DNA of 64,000 nucleotides. It comes from Heloderma charlesbogerti. Taxonomy: Eukaryota > Chordata > Lepidosauria > Squamata > Helodermatidae. The stretch lies in contig JANEZZ010001959.1 in assembly GCA_026122225.1 (NCBI GenBank), positions 1,869,501-1,933,500 of the forward strand. Direction: 5' to 3'. Each line of letters opens with the position of its first letter. Positions within the stretch are counted from its first letter, which is position 1. Of this stretch, positions 11,801-23,800 are shown one piece after another. A program made the position numbers and the translations under genes. The notes beneath the pieces are model-generated. The model did no database searches. It saw nothing but the letters and a program-made list of their open reading frames with translations, and was not told the DNA's origin.

Positions 11801-14800
11801 CCTTTGTGGGTCCCATTCAGAAAATGTGCCAAGTGCAGGAGTAAACTCCAGCATCTAACTGACAGTCCTTGTGCGTCTTCTGCCTTGGAGAAGATCACCC
11901 AGTGGCTTTGTGCAAATATTGCCAGGCCTTTACAGATCCTGGGAACAGGCCCTTCGAGTGGCTGACATCACAGCCCAGGAACAGCCTCTGCCCCCTCCAG
12001 CCTTGTCCCTCTGCTGTTGCCTGGCACTAATAGCCACACTCCTACAACTCAGGGATGTCTGACCCAGTTTGGTCCCTGTCTCGGTACCGTCTATCTCATT
12101 CAGTACGTCCTGCTTCAGTGGTCTTTGTACTGGTTGCCCCTTCTTTAGTATCCCAGATGGGGTTGCAAAGGTGAAGCACCATCCAGACTTGCTGTCCCGA
12201 AGCACAGACGAGCCAGAAGAGAAAGGTAAGGACAAGCTGGAACATACTGAACCCAAGGTGGCAGTTCCTGTCCCTACACCGTTTGACATTCTGCCATGTC
12301 CAACCCTCTTTCCCATGCCCCCAAAAGTGCCATCTTCTCTGCAGCCAATATTGAAGAAAGTAATGCCTCTTTTTGACAACCCACCTGTGGAGGCACTATC
12401 TGTGGCTTCCACCTCTGAAAGTGAAATTTGGGACCAGTCTCCCATCTCATTGGTTGAGCCAGTGTAAGCTATATCAACTCAGACAGACCACTGCCGCTCA
12501 CCCTCACCAAGACATGGATAGTGCTCTGCACCCCACTAATCACCAAAGTCTAGACATGGATCCTCCAATTCCTTCTCACGGTCTTTGGGCTGCACAGCTC
12601 CCTAACAGGACTTCCCTACACACCACTGTTTGAGATTGCTCTCCTATGCCTAGGATCGGTACTTACTTGGGTCCGTGCAACCACAGGATCACCATGGTTA
12701 CTCTCATTACCATAGGTCTTTGACCAAGTTCTACTAATACCATTATGATGTTGAAACGTCCGCTCCTTACCACTAAGGTCTCATGAACCAAGCCATCCTC
12801 TGTGATGCAACTGCCAAGCAGCTCACAAACATGTACCAGGTTTGTGAAGAGGGCTGTGAATTTCTACTTGAGCACCTGGAAGCCAATTCCATTATAGTGA
12901 AGGCTGTCTGGAGCAAATCTACAGAGAAAACTCATTCTTCCTGTTGACGGAGAGGGATGGAAACTACTCCATCAGTTGGAAATATTACTTACCTTGGCCC
13001 TGGCCCTACACATGCCAACTAGCAGGCCTGCATAGCATGGTATCATTCCTTTCTCTGGGAGAAAGCTTCCTCCTTCAAACACCTCCCTCAAGATAAGAAG
13101 GAGCTCACCAAGATTTTCCATACTGGAGCCTCTAATCTATCTCCTCAGCAAATTAATACCACTTTCCACATGGCAAATTGTAGCTTGAAATCAATGCCTA
13201 GTCCACAGAGCTTTGGCTATTGGGCAATACAGAAATGAAATAGCGTTACACACATGCCTGGTTCCACTCATCTGGGCTAACCAAAGAGCCCCACATCCAG
13301 GTTGAGGACCTATCCATTTAAAATTATTTCTAGGCTGTCTTTAAGGGTGGAACCTTTTCAAGGCAGCGTACAAGATAAAGACACAAAGTAGATACCATAA
13401 AAATCAATAAAAACATTCAATAAAATGACCTACCCTTTGATGGATAAAGCCTATTTAATTCTAGGACTGCTGTCTATGCAAAAGTTCAGAAACTTCAGAC
13501 TACTACCCAGAAAATGGGCCTGGGGCACCAACAGCCTTCCTTCTCCAAAGAGCTCCAGCTGCAGAGCCTCCAGATCCCCATGGAGCCTGAACTAAGTCAT
13601 CCTTCATAAGCACCTAGACTTGAAATCAATGGCTAGAAACCAAAGAAACCAAATGCACAGTTACACAATGGGGGATACGTGGCTCAACAACACTACAAGC
13701 AAGAAGGATCTTGGAATTGTTGTCGATCGCAAGCTGAATATGAGCCAACCATGTGATGTGGCTGCAAAAAAGGCAAATGCTCTTTTGGGCTGCATTCATA
13801 GAAGAATCATTTCCAAATCCCGGGAAGTACTAGTTCCCCTCTAGTCAGCACTGGTTAGGCCTCATCTGGAGTACTGTGTCCAGTTCTGGGCACCACACTT
13901 GAAGAAGGATGCAGACAAGCTGGAGAGGGTTCAGAGGAGGGCAACAAAGATGATCAGAGGACTGGAAACAAAGCCCTATGAAGAGAGACTGAAAGAACTG
14001 GGCATGTTTAGCCTTGAGAAGAGAAGACTGAGGGGAGATATGATAGCGCTCTTCAAGGCCTTGAAAGGTTGTCACAGACAGGAAGGCCAGGATCTCTTCT
14101 CCATCATGCCAGAGTGCAGGACATGGAATAATGGGCTCAAGTTACAGGAAGCCAGATTCCGGCTGAAAATCAGGAAAAACTTCCTGACTGTTAAAGTAAT
14201 ACGGCAATGGAACCAATGATCTAGGGAGGTAGTGGGCTCTCCCACACTGGTGGCATTCAGGACGAGGCTGGACAACCATCTGTCAGAGATGCTCTGATTT
14301 GGATTCCTGCATTGGGCAGGGGGTTGGACTCGATGGCCTTCCAACCCTACTATTCTATGATTCTAGACACTGCTTCTCTGCCTTGTTGATTTCATCCAGG
14401 CACCTGCCACAAACTAGGGAAAATGTCATCTTTGGGCCCCTAGCTTAGACTCGCCTACCCCACTTTGCAGGGACAGACTGAGCCAATTCTTCCTTGCCTG
14501 GAGGAATATCACTGTTGACAGCTGAGTGCTCTCCATCATATACTGAGGGTATTTGATTAAATTCATTGTGCCTGCCCGCCCCCCCCAAGGCAGGCATCTT
14601 CTCTCCACCATGATGCTGTCTGCTGATCTCAGAAATGAGATGAGTCTTCTGCACAAAGACACTATGGAGCCTATACCCCCTGGTGAAGCACACTCTTGCT
14701 TTCACTCCAGGTACTTCACTGCCCCCAACAGGAACAGCACCTTCCATCCAGTCCTCAATCTACTGGATGCGAACTAGCAGATATCCTGCCCCTTCTCTGC

Positions 14801-17800
14801 AGCAGGGATTGGTTTGCTTCCATAGACCTAAACAATGTCTTAAGTTGCACTTCTGATTTGTAAGGTTCACTGTGGAAGACAATTAATTCCACTATTTATT
14901 TATTCATTCATTCTAAAAAATTCTTGGCCACCTTTCAGGGCAGAAGCCCTCCTAAGGCAGCTCACAACAATAAAATACATAAAAACAGTTAAAAAAATAA
15001 AAGTAATAAAACAAACGCAATAAGATAGCGATAAAAGCCGACAGTAAAACTAACAACAATTGTGTCCTTCCCTTTGGGCTTTCCATCACCCTGGCGTTCA
15101 TGAAATGCATGGCAGTGGTGGCAGCTTATCTACAGTTACAGAGAACCATTATCTTCCTGTACATCAACAACCAGCTTGTCATTGTGGGCTCTGTGTCCAT
15201 ACTCAGAAGCCACATCTGCATCACCTTACAACTTCTCGACAAATTGGGCCTTTGCATAAACTGAAAAAAAATCAAACCTGACTCGGTTCCCTGCCCTGTA
15301 GTTCATTGGAGCCCTTCTGAACTCTGACATTGGCCAAGAGTTCTTACCAACCAACAGGTTCTGGACACTGCCCAGCCTAGCATTCTCTTTGATTCATACC
15401 ATCCAGACAGCCACAGGCCAAATACAAAGGCTTCTGGGTGTTGTGGCTATCACAGATGCTGTCATCCCATATGTGAGGCTTTAATTCTGACCACTCTGGA
15501 ACCTAGTTCCTTGACATTTCCCCACACTCACACTTTCCTCTACTCCACCTCCCTGCAGCAGTCTGGCACTCATTTCAGCAGTGGACTCTCCCATCAAAAA
15601 CCTCTGCTGGTCTCGTTTTCACCTTGCCTGCATCTCCTGCATGGTTACCACCAATATGTCCTGTGCGGGTTAGGGAGGTCATGTGGCCTGTGGTCAGTGG
15701 AGGAATCCCACCTCCATATCAATGCCATAGAATTCCCTGCAGTGTGAAAATCAGTCAAGATATTCACACCAATCTTCACACACCACATAAATAGCTATGA
15801 ACAACACACTGATGGCCTACTATATAAACAAGCAAGAGGGCAGCTGCTTATGAACACTGCTTTGGCTAACCATGTCCCTCTGGGATTGGTATATACTGTA
15901 CCAGATTTGTCTCATTACCATTCATCTGGTGGGTCATAGCAATGACCTCACAGACTGTCTCTGCTGATTGTCTCATGTGACCTATCAATGGAAGCTACCC
16001 CTAGCAGTCACTTCCATTCTTTTTCACCAATGGGGTCAACCTTCTGTCAGCCTGTTTGCTTTACCATTCAGCATTCATTGCGAGGCGTAAGGCACCAGAG
16101 CATGCAAGGGCTTCCTAGGGGTTGTGTTCGCATTCCCTAGACCCACCTCCTCTGTGCGTTTCTTCCCATCCCACTACTGACCCGGGTCATCATGAAAATC
16201 AGGACAGACAACACCAATATTATTTTCTATCTCCCTGTGATGGCCAAGACAACCTTGGTTCACATGTCTCCTTTTCCTGTCCCTTGCTGAAGAGAACATA
16301 CAACATCTGGATCTTCCTGCCCTGGACAGCATGGCAGATCTATCCTCGTTGACCCTTCTCCCCAACATATTGCATATCTTGCAGGTGGCTAGGAAAACTT
16401 CCACATGCCCTGCTTCACTACTTTGTCCAGTTTGGGGCTAACCCTATTCAATGTTTGATTCAACATGTTCTGTGGTTTATGTTGCACCTGAAGACCTTGG
16501 GACGTGCCCCTCTTCTTTCTAAAGGTATACCTGGCAACCATCTCCTCCCATGCACCTGAAGAAGGTTGATCAGAGTTCTTTCCTGTCTTGTCAAGAGGTT
16601 CTGGAAAGGCTTACATAACCTCTACCCTCCCTTACTGCCAAAAGCTCCAATGTGGAACCTCTCCATGGTGCTGATTGGATTGACAAACAAGCCCTTTGAG
16701 CCTTTAGCCACCTTTTCCTTCAAGCTATTGACATTAAAGACTGTCTTCCTTGTAGCAGTCACCTCTGACCATCAGAACTCGCTGCCTTATGCACGGGCCC
16801 ACTGTACTTAATTTTTCATAGGGGTATGGTGTTACTCAGACGCAAGTCTTTTACCAAAGTAATGTCCCCATTTCACCTAGATCAGGACATTGTCTTGCCA
16901 GCCTTCTACCAACATTTGCCCATGCCTCTCAAGACAGCGCTTTATTCCTTGGACATTTGGACACTGGCCTTCTATGTTGACCGCTCTGCTTCCTACCAGA
17001 GATTCCAACACCTCTTTGTCTACTACTAGGATCCCTGTATAGGTCTCGCAGTCTCTTTGCAGCACCTTACTATCAGCTGGTGAAGTTACTGCCTACATTT
17101 GTAGGCACATTTGCATAGAGCAGTGGCTATGTCTACATCCCTATTCCATGAAGTTCCTCCCCGTGAGCTATGTTGAGCAGCGATGTGATCCACTCCATCC
17201 ACATTTGTGCAGCACAACCATGTAGAAATTCAGTCATGACAGGATGCATCCTTTGGCCATGCTGTCCTGTTCTTTGTTCTTCTTCAGTAACACCTGCCTC
17301 ACCACTGACTGGTAAGTCAGCTTGCTACTCACCCATATTTATGATGCACAGAGACGACATAAAAGAACAGGTGGTTCTTCAAGTGGTCATCTGTGCATTC
17401 ATGCAACCTGTCCTCCATCCCTGAGCAGGTGTGGTCTGTAGCTCAGTTTCTTGGCTGTTACATTGGTATGCAGAGCTGATCATGAAGGCTGGAGCTACAC
17501 CTTAGACACAGAGGGCAGGGTGGGCCTTTCTGCCTTCAAGCTTTTCACCACTAGAACATTCCAAATAATGATCTGCACAGGCACAGAACCCATATGTGTG
17601 AATGCATAGATGACCTCTTGATGAAGCACAGTTACAGGTAAGCAACCTGTTCTTTAAGTCTAATGGACATCTGTAAATAAGTCATAGCTTTCACTTTAAA
17701 CACAGCTTTTTAAATAGCTATATTTAATTTTCCTTTTAGGAAAAGTATTTGATCCATGTAGCAGTTGAACTAGTACAAACAATGTATTATGATCAAATGA

Positions 17801-20800
17801 ATGCTGATACACATTTGTTCAGAATGTTGCTTAATAGTAAATTCTGTAAACATGTAAATATTCTGTGTTTGAATAAGGCTTGTCATAATGTGAGCAACTT
17901 GTCTGTATTAAAACATTTATATTTAGTACTAAAATATTCATAATTTTCTTAATAATTCTGTTTGACAGAATACGACAGAGTCGCTGCGAAAGCTAGTAAA
18001 TTGGAAACAGAAGTTAAGAGACTACATAATCTCATAATTGAAATCAATAATAGTAAACTTAAAGCTCAGCAAGACAATCTTGATAAGATAAACAAGGAAG
18101 CAGATCAGTATGCTTCTGCTATTACTAAAGCTCAAGTGGCAATCAAGACAGCAGATAGGTAAGATTTTACATTCTTTATATGCCAATATCACAGAAATAT
18201 CAACGTTGCACTTCATTTCATTGTAGGGTTTAAAGAAAGCAGTTAACAAATCTGTAAAGTAATGCTTCTAACCATATTTTGTCTTTCAATGAAGCCATCT
18301 GATCTCAAGATACTAAATTCTGTGTGTAACAGATTGTATGCTTGTCTGGTGCATTGGCATATACTCAGCCACAGAAATAGGGTGGCAGGAAATCCATGGA
18401 GAGAAAGTGTTATGGATGATAAGGCAGAGGATAATAAGTAGGGAATAAAAGCCATAGTATAGAGAGCATTAAGAAATAAGGCTAAATATGTGAAAAATGT
18501 AGACTCAGTTCGCGTGTCTACAAACCATGGGGTTTTTTAAACCCAATAACAAATGATGGGTTAAAACTTGAGCTTGTTTTCCCTCAGCAACCAAGAGTTC
18601 CAGGTTCATGCATCACACTTTTGTAATCCAGAAACAAAGTGGAAGCCGTCAGGATGCAGTGTGCTTGCTTGCTCCCACACAGACCCAACAACCCATGGGT
18701 TAAGTCTGAACCAGGCCATAGTTCAGGTCTTCTCCAAAAGAGCACATACTTTAATCCTTTTTCTCTGAAACTGAAATTGTTAGAAGTGTGTGTGTGTGTG
18801 TGTGTAGTTTTCATAATGAAAGCAGAGGTTACTCAGACCGAAATATGTGCCAGGTACCCAGTTAATAATGCAGACACATTAAATGTGAATATTTTGTATG
18901 TTATATCTTGCTTTTCATCCAAGATCGGCTTACAATTAATATCCATACAATGATTCAATATAGCTAGGCATATGTTGGTGGGATGGGACAGCCTGTTCTG
19001 GTCCCTTGGAGTTGGCAATATACTACAGGTTCTTTCCACCAGAGGAAAGGCACAGATGGAGCTGCAGAAGAACTTGGTGGATGACGATTCAAAAAGATGC
19101 CAACCCATAGAAGCAGTATGACCTGAATATGATGTCCAATCAGCAGCGTGGAAGTCGTTAGCAAATATCTTCAGTTGTTTCTGTAGAGCGTTTGATTTAT
19201 ATTCAAGGTCTTAAACTCTTAATGTAGAGACCAGAGAAGAGGCTTCATATCTAATTTTGTTATGTGCAATGTACAGAAACCTGAAAAAATTGGCGGATGC
19301 TGTTATTCGTACTGAGAAGGAAATTGAAGAGAATAAAAAGAACATACAAGACTTAACTGAACAGCTGAGTGCACTAGATGAAAGAGCTGCAGAAGTTATG
19401 AATGACAGCAAAAAAGCTGAAGTATGTATGATACTGGCTTATATTCTTCGGATGGAGTGTGGCTTAAAGGAATCAGAACAGTATATAAAATGCTAGAAGT
19501 CCTTGTGCTGTGCTTTTTTTTTTTGCAAATACTAATGAATCCTCTGGCAAGTCTTCAGCACTAGCAAATATTCTAGTTGACAGAAGGATATCAGCTGCAG
19601 TTAACTCCATTTAAGCCATATTAAGGCTGTGATTGTAACTGTGTAAAAATAAGGTTCTGTTTCACTTCTCTGTAGCCTTTACTATTAGCCCATGAAAACT
19701 TACTGAAGATCAGAATTATTCCTGTTCTTCGTGGTCTGTGTGTATCAGACATATGGGCTCTGCGCCTGCATTGAGCCTCATTCGTGAAACTTCTAAGCTG
19801 AGGAGGTTTTGGCGGGAGCCTTCACCCATTCCCTCAGATCTCTTTTGACTGCCTAGCTGGTTGCCTCTATGAGACCTTAGGTAGCAGTTGTTTCTGAGCA
19901 AGCCCCTGTGTGCTAGAACATAAAGAGGTTGGACACAGTTTTCTAGAGGTAGAATGCTGTACATGTTTCAGCATTGTACAGCAGATGGAAGCACTGTGGG
20001 AAAACGGTTGGCGTCTCAGAGCCATTCTCCAGGCTTCAGTAGACTGCCAATCCTTTGCAACTAGGAGAAGGGAGGAGAATCTGGAGCCCCACATGCTCTA
20101 GTGCTGCCCAACACAAGGCAGCACAAGGGAGACCCATCTCACCCTCTGTCTGATCACCTAGAGCTATGTAAAAACATTTTTCGTCCTTGTGGTCTGTGTT
20201 CATCACAAGTATGGGCTCTGCACCTGCGCAGAGCTGCATTCAGAAAACGTCTGTAGCTGAGGAATTCTGGGCTGGAACCCTCCCCCACCATCCCAGTGCA
20301 CATGTCCTTAGCAGCTTCCCGCCTATTCCCTCAGTTCTCTTTCTACTGCCATTGTGGTAGCCTCATAAGGAACATCTCTTGTTCATGGTTTGTATTACAA
20401 CTGTTGAGGTGTTTTTTCTTCTACTTTATCTTTCTGTCATCTTGTTTTTTCTTTCTGTTACTACTCTTCTGAATTTTATTTGTTTCTTTCGTGTTCACGA
20501 TCTGCGGAATCACCTACAGGCGTAAGGCCGTAAGGGTCCCATTTCGGAAGTGTGTCTGTTGTAGCAGTAAATTGGCACACACTAACAGGGACTTTTTGTG
20601 TCTTTTCTGTCTGGGAGAAGGGCACAAGGTGGAGGCCTGTCCTCACTGTCAGGACTTTACAAGTGAGATGTAATTGCTCTGACAGGCCGCGAACTGTTTT
20701 GTGAAGGAAAGCCCTTGTAGTGGTGGGGTCATTGGCAGACAAGCCCACTATGGCACAGGTAGCAAAGGACCCCCCTTTGGGAGCATCAGAGACTCTTTCC

Positions 20801-23800
20801 TGCTCGCCTTAGCCTTTGGGAGTTTCAGACACTGCTTTCTGTCCTGCTCAGTCCTGAATTTGGGCTATACCAACCCACTCTGTACCTGGGTAGTCGTTGA
20901 AGCTTACGATTGCAAAGAAACTATCAAAAAAGGCCAACATGCAATAATTCTCTTCAGACCTGAAAAAAAATAGTGAAGAGGGCAGTGGTCAGGTCGGCTA
21001 TGGAACTGACACCACAATTGACTGTTTCAGTACTGATCATACCGTCAACCATAACAGCCCCTCCACTGATGCTTGATTAGCCAGTACTGCTTCAAGCCCA
21101 ACTTATGGAACCTATTATAGGGACCAGCCCTGTACCAATCACATCTATGTCATAAGGCAAGGTCAGAGAGGTATGGCCAGTCCTGGCTCTGACTTGGAAG
21201 GCCAACTGATCACCAGGATAGATCTCCCTATCACGAGAGTCACCGATCTCCCAATCAGAGAGGATTCCCAGATCTCATGTTCTTGGGCTGTTGCTCCTTA
21301 AGTCGGAGAGATCATTCCTGTAGGTTATATCAGCATCCCAGATACAGATCCTGGTTGCTGTGTTCAGACTGGGATCGTTCAATCTGGGGCCTCTCACCTA
21401 GATGAAACTACTATTGGGACAAACTGTACTCTGGGTATGGAGGGCAGACAGTGGACAAATGTTACGGAGATCGTCCTCACTATCCAAGACTCATCTCCCC
21501 TGATCAGTATCAATGTGCACTGTCAGCTATGGCTTCTCAGCCTCCATCAGACCGGAGATCATTTGTGGCTCCTCCTCCATCCCTGCTGCCACAGCCAATA
21601 TACACAACTACACTACCAGCGCATCAGTCGACACTGCCATCAGTCCCAGGGGCAATAATGACTCCCACCATTGTCCGCACTGCCACCACAGAAAACAAAT
21701 ACTGTCCATTCAACCTCCCTCCACGCTACTTCTGAACTCATGCTTGGCCACCACTCTGACCATTTTGTCAGTTCCGATGCCGAAGGTATTGGCACAACCT
21801 ACCGATGTACATCCCAAGTCACTTCCCGGGATGTCCCCACAGTCAGGGATAGATGATTATCAATGAGATGCAACGTCCTTTTCTTCCCTGGTGCTGTCCA
21901 CTTCATCACTGGATGTGCAATGGGCAATCAGGACCCAGCTTCCCCTTCAGAGGACATGGGGCCCAAACTCAGTACAGTGCAATCCCTTGGCCTGGAAGTG
22001 CTTTGCAAGGGTAAAAGACCCTGTGTTCAACACAGTATATACAGAAAACAACCCTGTGAGATTAAAAATAAATATATAAGGATGGATGGATGCAGGTTGG
22101 TTCTTCCTTCCCTTTTCCAGCTGAAAAGCATAAGCCAGAGTTTGCTCCTAGAAAGGGGAAAGCGAAGCCACCTGCACACAATGCCATTGTCTCACCTGCC
22201 TAAATCTTGGATTTTAATAGCAGCCACAGGTCCGCAGCAGCCTTCCTACTACATTCACAGGGACTGGCCAATGAGATCACATTATGTCAGTACTTTTCCA
22301 GCTGCACTGGCTGCCAGTCCATTTCCAGGCCCAATTCAAAGTGCTCGTATTAATATTCAAAGCCTTAAACAGCTTGGGACCAGGTTATCTGAAGGATCGT
22401 CTCCTCCCATATGTGCCTGCCCGGACCCTAAGATCATCCTTAGGGGCCCTTCTCCAGGAACCCCTGCCAAAGGAAATGAAGCAGGTGGCTACCTGGAAGA
22501 GGGCGTTTTCTGCTGTGGCCCCCCGGCTGTGGAATGAGCTCCCTAGAGACGTTTGCCTGGTGCCTATGTTGTTTTCCTTCTGGCGCCAGGTAAAGACCTT
22601 TTTTACTCTTCCAGTATTTAGCATTTTAGCTTCCTAATCTTTTAGCTCTGGTGTTTTTAATTTGTATTTTAAATCTCTGCATCGCTGCTAGGTTTTATTC
22701 TGGTTGTGTTGCTTTATTGTGGTTTTAACTTTTCATATTTTATATTGTTTTATGCTGCTCTCTAGTTTTAATTTTTGTGAACCTCCCAGAGAGCTTCAGC
22801 TATTGGGTGGTATAGAAATGAAATACAGAAAGCAAGCAAGATATAAACATAATAAATACAAAATAAAATAAATAAAATCCTATTTGATCATGTGCACTTA
22901 ACAGACACATTGTTCTTTTCTTGCTCTTACAAACACTTCCCTCGGATGTGGGGCATCTGGTGTCAGGCATTGAGGAATGGTTAGTTCTTTCTTACATTGA
23001 ACATCAACCACAAACATGGGGAACAACAAGGGCCTACCTAATCACATCTTCGGCCATCTGCACAACTGAAACTTGGCTTTTGCAGTGCATCTAAGTAAAA
23101 TAAAAAGGTCACACTGACTACAGCGTACATTTGCTTTTTAAGAATGACTCCCTTCTCTTTTCTGTCACTTACTAACATTCACAAGCCAATACGTGGTCTT
23201 GTGGAAAAGTCTTTTGTAGTTTTTATTGATATAGTCTTCCTTGGCACCAACTCTTTTCCAGCTTTTATTTTAATTTCATAATAGCTATTTTTAATGTTGG
23301 TATTTATTATGTGGAATTAGAGCACTGGAATTGTAAACTCTTTTTGGTCACCGAATAATAAAGATTTTACTTTCACTCATGATCTTTGTTTAGGAGTCCT
23401 TACCAGAGATTCAAGAGAAGCATCGCTCGGTGCTTCAAGGGATTAAAGCTATCCAAGAAGAAGAGCATTTGCTTCAAGAGACAGCTCTTAGTATTAGGCT
23501 TAAAATTGAACAGCTAGACAGTCATGTTGCAGAGCATCAATCAAAGATTAAGTATTGGCAAAAGGAGGTAATAAACACTTATGTATTAATATTTTAATAA
23601 TTAGACTCTTAATTTAGGCTCTTAATTTGAGAACTGATTTGAAGCAGTTGTAAAATCTAAATGTGACGTCACATGCATGTTGTCTTGTTTGTGCTTACAG
23701 CTGCCATGGGATGGGGAGAGATTAGGATTGAGGGCGGGGATTAATCCTCCCAGTAGCAGCAGTGGGAGGGGGCAGATGCATTGATTTGCACTAGCCAGTT

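Larger units (their letters stand above)
11430..17660 (+). mobile_element. DIRS-type tyrosine-recombinase retroelement, near full length, heavily decayed
   Basis: This 6.2-kb element is in the sense orientation of SMC4, inside an intron. Its layout is a left inverted terminal repeat (11475-11650), then a gag-like ORF1 with a Cys/His cluster (about 11800-11930) and a degenerate tail to about 13610. A reverse-transcriptase start follows at 14480-14780 (HFLPAW-like block, then a SRYF segment). RT and RNase H remains cover 15100-16400 (including a VAAYLQLQ block and a LYINN block). A tyrosine-recombinase domain lies at 16570-17030 and the right terminal repeat at 17440-17650. Stops and frameshifts occur throughout, and the recombinase segment normally rich in Arg-Arg after the 'VAVTS' block is altered. 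A CR1 and LINE tails are nested in it. The assignment rests on domain order and terminal structure. Confidence 0.75.

Noticed and set aside
17730..17945. An acceptor-like TTTTAG at 17733-17738 followed by a 64-codon open frame, as a possible extra SMC4 exon
   Set aside because: The peptide does not resemble SMC4, there is no suitable donor, and the true exon at 17969 joins the 10144-10270 exon in phase without it.
21863..22537. A 224-codon plus-strand open frame as a novel gene
   Set aside because: It spans the end of DIRS gag remains and the L3-like LINE in a non-coding frame, so it is a chance ORF across repeats.
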